Shown piece by piece: positions 30,848 through 42,919 of a stretch of DNA of 64,000 nucleotides (position 1 is the first letter of the stretch; each line of letters begins with the position of its first letter). The notes under the pieces are model-generated. The model ran no database searches. It was not told the origin of the DNA and saw nothing but the letters and a program-made list of their open reading frames with translations. The translations under genes and the position numbers were made by a program. This DNA is from Isoetes taiwanensis (taxonomy: Eukaryota > Streptophyta > Lycopodiopsida > Isoetales > Isoetaceae), in NCBI GenBank assembly GCA_021234155.1, contig JAJEKV010000104.1, positions 250,001-314,000 of the forward strand. The letters are read 5' to 3'.

Positions 30848-32496
30848 TGTGACGGTCCAGGGGAATATACGCTATAAATACGTATATTCCTGGATCCGTC
30901 ACCATACAAGTCTATCATTCATAGCCTTGTATACCATAAGGGTGGCACTAGGGGGCATGGCCAAGTTATTCTCATAACTTAGCCAACCATAGGTTAAGCC
31001 ATTATCCATGTGGCCTTAACCTATTGGGGCACCGCCACACAAGACTCACCCGATTGGTGCCACGTGGCATCCTAGGTGGACCTAACTTATATAGGCATAA
31101 ACCCTAACCCTAGACCTCTTTCCAGCCCTAGCACCCAAAGACTCACCTACTTGTTCGAAACCCCGTTTCGAACATCGTTCGTTGTGGCATAGGCTGGTGC
31201 AGCAGCCCCAGCAGGGTAGACCTGTTCTTGGAGGAGGAACAGCAGCTTGTGAGTCGAAGACCATGGAGGCGCCCGGATCTGGAGGGAGAGCTTCAGGAGC
31301 AGGTATGTAGGATAGTAGTTGTGATAGCTTATCTGGAATTAGCATTCCAGATTTGCTAGTATCTTGTATCTAGAGTAGAGCCATCCTAGAGCCCATATTC
31401 AACATCTTAAACCCTAATCAAGGAACCCTAACTATTAGTTAGATTTGTATGATTAGGTTAAGATGTTCTTCTTATGATTATTCTCATGATGTGACGATTA
31501 TATGTTGATGGTTGATCATGTTTGCTCCTCTTGTATTGGGAAGGGGGGTAGAGACCTAGGGCCATTTGTAGTATGTTCCTAGAGTAGATCCCTTAGTTCC
31601 TATTAGATGCGGCCTGTGCATAGGCGCCCACCAGGCTATTGAGGCTATGATATGACTCAGCACCAGATAACGGGGCTAGAGGGAATGTGGAGGGAGGATC
31701 CCTGCCGAGTGGGGGCTTCGGGGGATCCCATAGTGGGCTAGGCTTATGGTCGGTCACTTCGTGTGGGCCGAGCATGGGTCCGGACACCTCCCCGGGCAAT
31801 GGTGTTGCCCTGCCTCTCGAGAGTTGCAAGTGTTGGCTTGGCTCTCGTTTTGGGGGTTTGTTCGGCACGATGGTGTGTCGCCCGCGATTCTCTAGCCGCC
31901 CGGCACCTCTAGACCCAGGAAGGGGAGATGCAACCCTTCCTCGCCTCATCGGACCGGGGAGATGCAACCCGGAGTAGTCCCGATGGGTGATGCCATGGGA
32001 TTGCGTGATCAGGAAGGCTAGAGTCCCCGCCAGAGCCCCGATCTAGCCCATCCGCAAAGTATGCACGTATGAGGGGCGGATGGAGTGGTCAACCCTAGCC
32101 ATTGTTCTATGCCAGCCACCGCCATTGCCATGACTCGGGTCGTTTCTATCTTGAGACCTAGCCGGTCAGTCACCCTCCCACGAAGTCCGAGCGGGGTAGG
32201 AGCTCTCCTGTTTTATGGTTTGTGATTATCATCTATGCATTGGTTTATGTGCGATGCACTACCCTCCGAGGTAGTATTTGTATATGTTTTATGCTAGTTC
32301 TGACGTGTTATCGCTTCCGCTGTTATAGGAGCCCATAGGGGAAGGGCGCGCAAGACACCTTCGTGTTCCCTCCCCGCACTAAGAGTTACCTCGAGAGTGC
32401 GGGGTAGACGAAGGGCCCATGCGGTTGCTGAGCCGGATGGGGGATTTCCTGCCGGGTATACGGCTGGGCGCCGTATGTTTAGCAGGGAGCGTCACA
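30848..32496 (+). repeat. 3' LTR
   Basis: Begins TGTGACGG and ends GTCACA, followed by CCCCC. It matches the 5' LTR with few differences outside GC-rich stretches. Confidence 0.93.
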
Positions 32497-32501
32497 CCCC
32501 C

Positions 32502-32535
32502 AAAATGTGGCGTTGCATCCACCACTTTTGTGGTA
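32502..32535. other. Target-site copy and left terminus of the large TIR element
   Basis: AAAATGTGGCGT (32,502-32,513) is the LINE sequence also found after the right end. It is followed by TGCATCC and then the terminal motif ACCACTTTTGTGGTA (32,521-32,535), inverted partner of 45,810-45,824. Confidence 0.65.
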
Positions 32536-32722
32536 TGAAAGTATAATTATGGCACCGCTCAGCTGCCGGTATTTAAGAATAGAGTCCCAATTTGTGGGGG
32601 AAATTCTAATTTCAAAAACTAAAATTCAAATTCAAATTCCTATTCTTTGGCCCCTTCCTGTTCTTTGCCTACGTCCTGTTCTTTGGCTCCCTCCCTGCTG
32701 CAAGCTCCAATCCATTGTGGAT

Positions 32723-33543
32723 ATGGATGTCAATGAGGTAATCTGTCCAAACCGGCATTTTCGCATGGGAGAAAACGAAGAAGAACCAAGGAACAAGAAA
32801 TGTTGAAGAAAAACGCCGAGGAAAAGAAGAAGAGAAGAAAAATTGGAGCTTGCGAATTGGCGTGAAGGATCCGGTTCATCAAGAAGTGCAAGCAGTAAAT
32901 GCCGTATTGTCCTTAATTTGCTAACGTCTTTCTATAAACAGACTAAAAGAATGGAGGATAGCACGAAGAAAGAAATTTTACTTGAGTTTTGGAGGGATAA
33001 AACATTGGAAAAAATCATAGGTGAAGAATTAAAGGATTTGGAAGCCAAGAGCATCGTTATAAGGAGCCTCACGGGACTCCATGCGGTATCAAACTCTCTA
33101 CCAGCAATGACTGCCTAGCAGCCAAGAATAGCTGCCTTGCAATGTCTGTACCACGCCGTGTAGATTCTGAAACAAGTGACAAAATCAGCCAGCGAGATCT
33201 TGGAAAGGTATTAGGTGTTCACCCAAGAAACCTGCAAAAGGCAAAGAAAAAGAGGGAAGAGATCGATTACAATGGTGGGAAATGGGTTTCTTACAAGAGG
33301 GCTAAAAGATTCGATGCAATTTCAGATGAACATATAGAAAAGATTCAAAAATTTTGGATTGAGAACACCAGAGTGTCTCCTAACACAAAGGATGTTAGAA
33401 CTAGAAGATTGGAGAGAAATGTAAGAGAAGAACATGCTGCCCACTATCCGGAGGAATCACGGTTAGTTTATTTTCTCATTATTCATGTTTTCTTAGTTAT
33501 GGTGCTTAGTGTGGTGGTGCATGTGGTGGTTATTGTGTTGTAC
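32723..33543 (+). CDS. N-terminal exons of the transposase-like gene, copy B
   Basis: Frames at about 32,740-32,880 (EENE/KKNAEEKKKRRKIG-type), 32,843-33,118 (KKEILLEFWRDKTLEKIIGE, DLEAKSIVIRSLTGLHAVSN) and 33,142-33,480 (RVDSETSDKISQRDLGKVLG, VHPRNLQKAKKKREEIDYNG, NTKDVRTRRLERNVREEHAA). The third looks like a helix-turn-helix-type DNA-binding region followed by a charged segment; this is inference. The coding character ends at HYPEESR, where CACG/GTTAGT is a possible donor. The next coding block starts after TTTCATGCAG at 35,454. Frames are broken between pieces. Confidence 0.45.
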
Positions 33544-34560
33544 TGATGATTGTGGTGTCTTGTGCAAACATGTGAATTGTGTGTAGTTGACTCTAGTCTG
33601 AAATACAATATTTAATGTTTGGAATATTATTAGAACATGACGTAATTGAGTACTCCTTTTTTGGGTGTGTGTACAGTCTAAAAATATTTGAGAATGATAA
33701 CTAAGCGATCCCCGAGATACAAATTTTTGTTGAATAAAGACAATTTTTGTCGATTCAAGCATCACCTTTCTGTTGGAAAGTATGATATATTAAAAAAGGA
33801 TCTTACAAAATTTGGCTTTACAAAATTTGGCTTTCCATTGAAAGCTCGCACTGCGAGAACTAAATTTACATGCATGATTTCCTAAGCAAAGAAATCTTTG
33901 GTATGGTGGCTCGAGAACTGGAGCATCCAAAATTATTGTTTTTACGCACTAAAGCATCTAAGCTTTTTGGCGGTCATCCAATTTGGGGATGAGGTTTGCC
34001 GTGCTTCCTGCATCCCCGGTGGTAAGAAACGTAAATCGCCAAGAAAACCTCATTGCGAGTCGAGGCGGACAAGTGATGAGAACAAATATACCAGCTGCCT
34101 TTGCAAAGCAAAGCATGTAACATAAGCTTATGGACCTTGTCTAAGAGCTCTCTTCCCATCAATCGACTCCAAGCATAGCCATTGAAGGCCCACAAGATCC
34201 GTCTGTTGTATGCCTTTAGGTTGGATTCGAATCAGAAAGAAGGTGGATTTAGGCATATCCACCTCGGAGATTGATCACGAGCCCTGTTTAACATGTCTTT
34301 GAATGCCCTCCTCGCTCACCCTACAATAGCCGTAGTGATCTCTCGAACATCCCTCCTACCATGTTGCCGGAATGAACTTGTTGAATTGGCGCTGAATTGG
34401 GAATGAAACGCCAAAAATCGGGGCGTAGGAGCGGGATTTAGGACCCGATCCTTTTCTAATGATTAGAAGAGGAATGTAGTTATTGTCGTGGTGTAACGAA
34501 TTTCAGAAGTATTTATGAGAGCAGGCTAAGTGATTTTTTTTATGGGGACGAAATAGGATA
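33544..34560. other. Probable intron sequence of the transposase-like gene
   Basis: Mostly AT-rich, with small frames at 33,688-33,885 and 33,898-34,125 that show no known domain. Nothing else supported. Confidence 0.4.
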
Positions 34561-35345
34561 AAAGTGATGTGATGTGATGTGATGTGTGGTGTCGTGATGG
34601 TGTGGTGTGGTGTGGTGTCGTGATGGTGTGGTGTGGTGTGGTGTGGTGTGGTGTGGTGTGTGGTGGTGTGGTGTGTGGGTTGCGTTATGTCCATGGTATC
34701 ATGTGGGTGTGTGCATGTTAATGTATGATATGTGTGGATTCAATTTTATTTATTCTCCCCCCTCACCCCACCACACCCCATCTATCCCACCACCATAGAC
34801 TACCACCACATCTTTGCGACCACCACATTACCACCACATGCACACACATCCCACCACATCCCACGCCACACCCCTCCACCACCACCACCACACTCCACCA
34901 CCACCATATCACACCACAATCCACAACACCACACCACACCACCACCACTACACCCCCCCACCACACTCCACCACCACCACACTCCACCACACACCACCAT
35001 GACCACCACACCCCACCACCACACTCCACCACACACCACCCCCACCACCACACCCCACCACCACACTCCACTACACCACATCATAGCACACACACACCAC
35101 CACCACCACCCCGCCACCACGCCCCACCACCCACACCACAAACCACTCCACCACACTCCACCACCACCATCCCCCCCACCACCCCACCACCACCACACAC
35201 CACTCCACCACACTCCACCACCACCCCCCACCACCACACACCACTCCACCACCCCCCATCACCACTCCACACTCCACCATTTGGTGTATGGTGTGTGGTG
35301 AATGGTGTGGTGTGTGGTGGGGTGTGGTGTGGTGTGTGGTAATGT
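34560..35345. repeat. GTG-rich then CAC-rich then GTG-rich strand-switching tract
   Basis: 34,566-34,680 is GTG/GATGT-rich, 34,750-35,283 is an imperfect (CAC)n of about 530 bp, and 35,284-35,345 returns to GTG. The arms are complementary and could fold back. The His/Thr/Pro open frames across it are composition artefacts. Confidence 0.95.
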
Positions 35346-38220
35346 ACACAGCACTAAGGTGCTCGTTCTGGTGAATATGATGAGTGTGGGGCATGGTATG
35401 GTGCATGGTTTGGTGTGTATACACATCCTAACAGTTTAGTGTTCATTTCATGCAGATGCTATTGTTCAAGAGGTTTCTGGACCAACATCCAAAAATTAAG
35501 ATTCGTCTTCGAGCTTTTGAGAAGCTAAAACCCTGGTTTGTTGTGAAATTGAAGGACTTCAATAGTTGTTGTTGCATTCAGCACGTGAGGATGCAAATGC
35601 TAGTGGATGGACTCAATGGGATGAGAACCAAACATCCGAAGAATTGCACTTGCACCTGCGATGTTTGTAGATCACATGAACTTGGTCAATGCAGGGCACA
35701 CCAGCATAAAATTGCAAGTACAGGAAGCTTGTGGAGATCTATATTGTGTCCCAAAGAGTGAATTAGATGAGTTTCACAAGAAGGCATGCATCCTTGGAAA
35801 TTGTGAGCTGTGTGGAATCAAGAAGTTTCAGACCTGTCCCATGGAAGGAAGTGGCAGTAGGAAAGTGAAATGGGAGTACATTGACTATGAAAAAGACAAC
35901 GTCTCGAGTTCTGGTAGGAGACTGACTCATCAGTACAATGAGACAGAACCCAAGGAGCTTCTGGATAAACTGAAAGAGCGTCTAAAAATCTTTCCACTGC
36001 ATAATTTCAGGTACCAATGGCACAAGGCCCCCAAAAATGAACTGCTATATTTAACCAATACTAGATCATCCAAAAACCATGATGTACGTGGTTTTTTATG
36101 CATGAATTTATTTGATAGAAAAGAACCACCCTCCATAGTGGTTTGTCAAAAGTGATAGTGGTTTATGATACAGTTATCAATAATGGTTATGAATGTTATA
36201 TGGTTTATGAAAGCTTATGTGGTTTATGAGATAGTTTTGTGCATAGAATGATGGTTCATTACTGATGGTTTGAAAACCATCCTAAAATTGACGTGGTTTT
36301 GGAGGCTAATTTTATTATGACCAACATCGAAGTGAAATGATTTATTCCTGCTCCTTTGGAATCTTAAGGTTGTGAAATGCCATTTGTAAAAAGTTTATCT
36401 TTCAAAGCTTTAAAACTTTTCAAGGGAAATGCTATTTGTCTTTCATTAGCTAACATATGTCCGTCCAAAACTTCAGATGGTGTTTAAAGAACATTTGCAT
36501 ATTTTTACAACATTCGATCAAGGACCATGAAGAAATATTTTTTGGTATATTCATATATTCTATACGAGGTGCTGAACAACCTTGATCATTGGATCCTATG
36601 ATACAAATTGTATGTTAGGGTCTCTGGGAGCTTTTTATTTCGATTATGCTCCTAGTTGAAGATTCAAAAGATTGACTATTTTTATTGGTCTCCTAATGAA
36701 CATTTGCAAAAACCATCATTGGCAAAGTGTCATCTGCAAAAAATCTCTATAACAAAATATAGGCAATAGGAATTGAATTGAATTGTGTTCATCATCTCTG
36801 CCTTTGCTTGCATCATGCTCCCAAATGCAGCTTGCATCGTGCTTTTCTTTTTTCAACTGCAAAATGGGGTGCATGAAGGTGGAGGGGCATGTCCTAATAG
36901 CATACAACTAGACTTTGAATATAACTCTCATTTCACTCACGTTTCATTAATAGGTGAGATTGCCATCTTTTCAAGTTTTATCTTGTTCATCAAGAATCCT
37001 AGTGCTCTGCTGTGTGTTTCTCATTATCGTATGACTTTTAATCACCCCTCTAGCCACATAAAATAGGAAAATTTGTAAAAATGCCCTTGTATTGATTGAA
37101 AACTGTGGAAATGGTCTATATTTATGAAATTTGTAAAAATACCCCTGTTTTGGGACAATAAAACATAACGAAGTAAATTTGCGTACCCCTAACATCAAAT
37201 TGGAGGCTATTGCCATAGAATCATCTAGCACCAGAACTCATTCGGCCCAACTGATGTATAGCGAAGTTCCAAATTCCTAGAGCTGGGTTTTATATCCGTG
37301 AAAGGCACCATGCTCAAAACAATATGCAAAAAAGGCATTGCAGATCACCATTTCTTCAAGTGTGTTGAAATTCATCGGTTCTAAAAAGAAAGAACATTCA
37401 TCGATTCTTTCTATCTTCGCAACACCAAAGCCAACATGCAGTGAAAATTGACAAGCAATGCATCTAAATCTTATAAGAGAGACCCAAATACATACACACA
37501 AAAAGCCAGATATACCATAGAAGTGAAAGTTTACTCAGGTTTGAAAGAAATCAAACAACAATATACTTGTATATTGTCTGAAATAAAGAAGTACAATCTT
37601 TTGCACTGAGTGAACAAATTCAAGTGCCAGTCAATTCAATCAAGTAGTTTGAGCAAAATTCATGCACTCAAAATAGTGGATGAAGAGCCCCATTTCATCT
37701 CGATTCTCGTCATTTCAATAGATGTCAATTTTCTGCATTTGCAATCATGCGACAAACACGAGTGCAAGAACAGTTTTTCAACTTCTGAATCGTTGATCTT
37801 ATTTGGTACATGGAAGTTCTGGTTCTTGTCTCGAAACAAGGGCATTTTCAGAATTTTCAAAAGAAGAAGGGCATTTTCGCAGAAATGTGAGGGCATTTTT
37901 ACAATTTTCCCTAGAAATATTAGGTTCAAAAAATCTGAGTATGGTATGCCTTTATTTGATTTTGTGAAATGTGGAAATGCCCTAAAACCCTAATACGGCA
38001 AAAAACGGGAGCACTTTCTCATTTTTGTACGCCGCCTGAGCCCGGCATGCTCTCCGTCCATTTGTTGTGCAGAACTTCTCCTTCATTTTGCAAGGCTAAT
38101 TCAGAAATGAAGCTTGCTAACTGGTAAACCTGGGATCCTGCATTCTGTCCGAGTGATTCTCCAGCTTTGGGTGATTTTAAACGAACTCCTTGATTATTTG
38201 CGCTTGATTTTGGTTTTACA

Positions 38221-38516
38221 GATGTTTCCCAAGTACTTCTTGGCAGTCGAGTGGTGGAGTAAAACACTTCATCATGGTAAGCCTTATTTTCTGTATTTGC
38301 TTTGTTTTTTCCTATGTCTGCTATTTGCCAGGTATCGAGTGTTACATTCTTTTCATTTCTTTTCTTCCCTGTGCACCGTTGCCTATCGCTCAATCTTCAC
38401 TCGAATCTTGTGACCTTGCTGGATTGGAAGATTTGTGTCATAAAGTAGTTTCTCATAAGGCGAATGACATGAAAGCTAGGTATTCGAAAGCTCTGTTAAT
38501 CAGTTCCGAAGCTTGA
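38221..38516 (+). CDS. Two exon-like segments captured in the CACTA-like element
   Basis: After TTTTACAG an exon (38,221-38,275) reads MFPKYFLAVEWWSKTLHHG and ends at a good donor, CATG/GTAAGC. The next starts after TTTGCCAG at 38,332 and, joined in frame, reads IECYILFISFLPCAPLPIAQ, then LAGLEDLCHKVVSHKANDMK and ends at a TGA near 38,516. The two join without a frame break and with consensus borders, which random AT-rich DNA rarely shows. I do not recognise the protein. It may be a captured host gene fragment or an accessory transposon gene. Confidence 0.4.
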
Positions 38517-38943
38517 GATTAAGATGTTGCTTTCTTGACTTGTATGTGATCTCTTCTTCTGCTTCTTCAAATCTTGACAGATTAATCTTTAATTGCTTGC
38601 TGTATGATCTTGTTAGTAAAGTGTGGCACAACATGATGCATGTTTGCATTCTGCTCCTGGTCTTGTCTTTTGCTATTGGATTATATAAACTGGTGGTTGC
38701 CAGGACGAGGAGCACTCTAGTAAGCAATTCTTAGAAATTAAACAAAATAGAGCATCATGTGCATATTGCAGGTGCAGAGGTATGAACGCGAAACTATTTG
38801 CTTTTATTCTTGTTTGGCTGGCTAGCGAAGATGAGAAAGAAACATTAGTTGCATTATTGAGACAGACTTTGTATTATTCCATTCTTTCTCTAAAGTGTCT
38901 CTGCATGTAATGTGTTTCTTACTTTTGATATTGTGGATGGCAG

Positions 38944-39047
38944 ATCTTTACACATCATGGCAGCGGCTACAACATCAGTATGGACTCGGAAAAGGGACTA
39001 CAAGTGTTTAGTGCAAAGGATAAACGTAAGGAAAACTACTATTGCAG
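38944..39047 (+). CDS. Further exon-like segment in the CACTA-like element
   Basis: 104 bp between an acceptor (TGGATGGCAG) and a donor (TTGCAG/GTATAT). One frame reads FTHHGSGYNISMDSEKGLQV followed by FSAKDKRKENYYC. Codon use and residue mix look protein-like. The family is unknown. It may belong to the same captured gene as 38,221-38,516, although a stop lies between them. Confidence 0.35.
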
Positions 39048-42042
39048 GTATATTTTGCTCAAGATCATAACTGCAAGCATTGGCAATGGCAGAAATATAG
39101 AAGTAAAAGCAGGTCTCAACCATTAAAATGACGAGATAGCATCTACCCAGGTTAGAAAAATTTCATGGTATCTAAATTGCAATGTTTGCAGTATATTCAT
39201 GTCTGTGGTTAGTTCTCTGTGGAAGCTTACTATGTTTTGCGGCTTCTGTTGTTGTTGTATCAGGTCTAATTGATGAGGTCTAATTGATGTGACGATGAAA
39301 TAGTTTTATGTTCTAGTCTGTTATGTGAGCAAATAGTTTTGTTACTCTAGTGCATAGCGGTCTACGTATTACCATCGTATATTCCAGGAAACTTTGGGAT
39401 GTATTGCCATCATATATTCCAGGAAACTTTGGGATGTTTGTTTGGAATGGTTCATGTTCCAAGTATCAAACAAATCAAGCATCAAATGTCCTTGTGTTCT
39501 ATTAGAATCTCGTGTTTTGCTATCAATTGTCAATGATTAGTGACTATGTAAATTAATTTTTGGTCTTTGATTGATTTGAACCTTTTTAGAAAGTCTAGAG
39601 TTCTCATTTATAGCCATTGGAAATGCCAGGGTTCAAATCCTTGGGTGCTTGAATTTGCTCCTAGTGCAATATCGTATATTGTATAATTAGCCATTTGTAT
39701 AGGAGGGCTCGATGAACGTCCCTTAATTTTTATTAAAACCACTATCAAGCTTACATAACAAAAACATTAAGTTTTTGATGGAGGAAGTTAAGAGAATTGC
39801 TGTCTTAAAATAACAATGGTTTCCACGTTGAACATATGCGAATACTTTTGTTAAACCAGTACTAATTGTTTGTCTCAAGCACCACTTGTTCTTTCTAATA
39901 TTGAATAGGTTAGAAGGTGCAAGTATTTACTCTCTTGATGAAAAAACCATTAGCAGTTAGCTTATGTCTTTTGATAAAATGTTGAGATATTTTGTTGTAT
40001 AGAACAACAATGGTTCATATAAAAAGATGTCAATAACTTCACTAGGCAACCGCTTTAAGTTGCATGAACTAAAAAAATAAATCGTTACTAGTTTATTGCC
40101 CACATACATAGAATAGTATTAAACCATGCAAATTAACTATCATAAAATGCTACAATCTTGAACTATGGAAAAAAACTAGAACAATAGATCACATGTAAGA
40201 ACCATACTACATAAGTCTTCATGGTTAATCAACATATTAACCCACAAACTTACATTAGTTTATTATTGTGGTTTTATGGAAAAATTGCTACGAAAAACTA
40301 ATAACAATTATTTTTTGGGGGCCTTGTGTGGCAGGCAAAACAGTTTAAGGAGCTTCTGGAGAATCTCCCAGCAGATGCATGTCTCTCGGTAGTGGATTTT
40401 GCAGAGAACTATACATTCAAGGAACAAGAGGAGGTGCAGTCGATGCGCTGGGTCAATAACCAGATTACCATTTTGGTTCAAATAACATATCAGTATGACT
40501 CAGTGGCAGATGAGATTATCAAGGAAACACATTACTATGTATCAGATGATAGGGAACACGATACTTTGTTCGTGCAACACTTCTTCATGAAGCACCACAA
40601 ATATCTGGAGCAGAAAGGAAGGGTTCCAAAGAGACATTATGTGTTTTCAGATGGTGCAGCATCTCAATTCAAGGCTTCTAGACCATTTTACTTTGTGGCT
40701 AGGTACACAAAGCGATAATCGATGTCTATATGATGTGGAATTTTTGGTTCTAACCACGGGAAAGGTGAACACACGATGGCAAAGGCTGCTTTGAGTTGAA
40801 GAGATGGTTAAGACAAGCGCAATTAAAATCTGTGACATAAAATTGGGTAATGCTCATGAAGTGGTAGAAGTTGCCGAAGAGATGTTTACTTGTGGAACAT
40901 CCGGTAGATGAACACATCCGGAAACCCGATAAGAGGAAGAATATAAAAAGGTTCTTTTGGGAAGTCAAGGTGGAGGATATAGATAGAAAGAAAGCATGGG
41001 GTGCGAGAAAGGATTTTGGACACTAGGCGGATCCATTGTGTAAATGCATTCAATCCACGAATCTCCATTGCGATTTGCACACGAGGAACTTTCATGCTTC
41101 GCACTCTTTGCTTGGATGGCATGTGGGACGGTTGTGTGAACAAGCACTACGTTGATGATTGAAAACTTCAAGTTATTGTACCATCCTCCAATGTGCATGC
41201 TGATATTGAGGACCGTAAATCCAGCAGGTCCTTGTTCTCCTCAATCCCACGATGTTAGCGAGAGGCACTTAGAGTTGGTGATAATTTTCTTTGTCGTTGC
41301 TCAGAAAGGGAATGATGAGGGTTTGAATTTTGGATTACGATGTGCACAAAACCAAAATGGATAGTGGAGAAAGACTTCCAACTCAATGGAACATGGTACC
41401 TCATGGGTGATAGTGTCATAGAAGGTATGTATTACAAGAAGGGCGCAAGATCAACCGTCGGCTATGATCTTTGCGATAAAGACGCATTTAGGCATAGTAT
41501 TCACAACACGGATGTGCAATCGGACTTCACATGCCACCAACTAAACATCAAAACAGGATGTATATATAATTTGGATCCTTTAGATGAGGAGAAAATTTTC
41601 TGAAATTTACCCAAAGTTCTTTCGATGATGATGAAATGTAAAACCATTCTCAGTAGTTTTGAGAACTCATGTGAAGTTTTTGTGCTTCAATTTGTGAAAA
41701 TGAGTTTGTCTTGATTTCTTTTAAAGATTTGAATTCTTACGAAACACTTGATTCCTTTGTTTGTGAGATGAATTGAATATGAATTTTCATTGAAATGAAT
41801 CGAGGTTACAATAACAAATATGTACATAAGAAAGATATCTGATGATTTAAGTACGAGGTGACTCATGCACCTACATACTTCCCAATACATATGTTCCTCT
41901 CGGTTCCGGCTTTTGTTGCTTCTAATCTTAAAACTTTAAGCATGAACACTCTAACATCAACTAGATCCTGGTCGAAATGTCCACACAACTGCAGTTAACC
42001 ACACTTTGTCAATAACGTGAGTTTGGTTTGTCTGCTTTACAT

Positions 42043-42690
42043 TTAAGTTGACTTACTAGATCGAGGCAACAATATATTCACTCCTTTCAAGTACCCGTCA
42101 CAAATTTGTGCATAAAGCGAACATACGGCAGGGCCACATGAATGACCATCGGTTTGAAGAGGCGTGCTGGAAATTTTCACAACATCCGAGGTCGTAAAAG
42201 CTGAAATTATTGTGTCCAAGCAATTCCGGGAACACTGACTCAAAGTTTGTTGTCATTGTGCCACAACAGCAAAATGCAATGAGCAAGCACTAACCTCTCA
42301 ATATGTGCCTTACGCCATGCAAGCCCGAGAGCTATCAAAGTGATATATCCACGGTTTATATCTACATGCGAGAGACGTGGCTTACAATCGAAAAACAGGT
42401 CGGTGATGTCCATCACAAGCGAGGCAAAAACATGTCTTGGCACTTATCCGATTCACATGTTTCCTTATTGTTTTGTAATTATTTGTGTCCTTGGACAATG
42501 TCGAGTAAAAAGAGGGTCAAAAGAAATGAAAGGGATGGCTCATCCCTTAGAGAATCAAGTAGTATTCCATGTATACGCAAACATATGCATATCATCCGGC
42601 ACAATCACGGTGATCACAAATCGGATGAAAGTATCACCTTGAGAAGAGGAGGATCAATTGATCATTGAACCCGCTGCGTATCGACTTCCA
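42043..42690 (-). pseudogene. Ulp1/C48 cysteine protease-like exon, copy B
   Basis: Minus-strand frames read AHCILLLWHNDNKL (42,290-42,240, where Ulp1 proteins have the catalytic HW strand; the His seems displaced) and TSDVVKISSTPLQTDGHSCG followed by PAVCSLYAQICDGYLKG (42,210-42,060). Q-x-DGHSCGPxVC is the hallmark of the catalytic Cys region of C48 SUMO-type proteases. Plant MULEs and some CACTA elements carry such domains. Upstream similarity reaches 42,690 in broken frames. The exon follows the FCP1-like exon on the same strand. Activity is doubtful because of frameshifts. Confidence 0.6.
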
Positions 42691-42919
42691 AAATTTTGAT
42701 GTCGGTGGAGCTAATCACGGAGTTTTCGGTTCCACTCGGCACCACTTCGGATGTGTATTTGGCTTTAGATAGTCGGGACGCGAAGCTCTATCATCTCTAG
42801 TTCTAAACACACACGAGAACATTTGCTCACCATCCATTCAAATATTTTAAATTGAAAAAGTACAACACATATCATAGAAATTTTTTACTTATATTGACTT
42901 TCAAAGAGTTTTACAAGAT

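Larger units (their letters stand above)
22973..32496 (+). mobile_element. Ty3/gypsy chromovirus-like LTR retrotransposon, non-autonomous
   Basis: A 9.5-kb element has LTRs of 1,643 and 1,649 bp that start TGTGAC and end GTCACA. A primer-binding site follows the 5' LTR and a polypurine tract precedes the 3' LTR. CCCCC flanks both sides (22,968-22,972 and 32,497-32,501) as a 5-bp target-site duplication. Inside are a basic gag-like frame, an unidentified frame, the RT/RNase-H boundary and the integrase C-terminus with a chromodomain. Protease, most of RT, RNase H and the integrase core are absent, so it would need helper enzymes. Long LTR stretches are identical, pointing to a recent insertion. 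Confidence 0.92.
36021..40328. mobile_element. CACTA-like (CMC) DNA transposon, non-autonomous, 4,308 bp
   Basis: The left tip CACAAGGCCCCCAAAAA (36,021-36,037) is a perfect 17-nt inverted match to the right tip ending at 40,328. TGG flanks both sides (36,018-36,020 and 40,329-40,331). Block A has a single TGG at 620-622 and otherwise continuous sequence. Subterminal TGGTTTATGA occurs at 36,159, 36,201 and 36,220, with further AACCAT/TGGTT motifs near both ends. A CAC-start TIR, 3-bp duplication and subterminal repeats define CACTA-type elements, although the tip is CACAA rather than CACTA. No transposase domain was recognised inside. Confidence 0.88.
35454..41630 (+). pseudogene. DDE-transposase-like gene, copy B, split by a CACTA-like element
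   Basis: After an acceptor at 35,453 the frame reads RFLDQHPKIKIRLRAFEKLK, a Cys cluster (CCCIQHV, CTCTCDVCRSHELGQC, CILGNCELCGIKKFQTC), then DKLKERLKIFPLHNFRYQW to 36,020. The CACTA-like element follows. From 40,332 it resumes as AKQFKELLENLPADACLSVV, DFAENYTFKEQEEVQSMRWV, ETHYYVSDDREHDTLFVQHF, and HYVFSDGAASQFKASRPFYF. Shifted frames then give HGKGEHDG (about 40,757-40,780) and a Cys/His tail to about 41,600. Asp of DFAENY, Asp of SDGAASQF and Glu of GKGEHDG are my candidate catalytic triad. I recall related hypothetical proteins in other eukaryotes but cannot name the family. The insertion and indels make this copy non-functional. Confidence 0.6.

Noticed and set aside
34725-35342. 205-residue His/Thr/Pro ORF and its opposite-strand Val/Gly frames
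   Set aside because: Same artefact of simple-repeat composition as in block A.
36716-37501. Small ORFs in the left half of the CACTA-like element as a transposase
   Set aside because: No CACTA transposase motif was recognisable in any frame, and the frames are short and mutually inconsistent.
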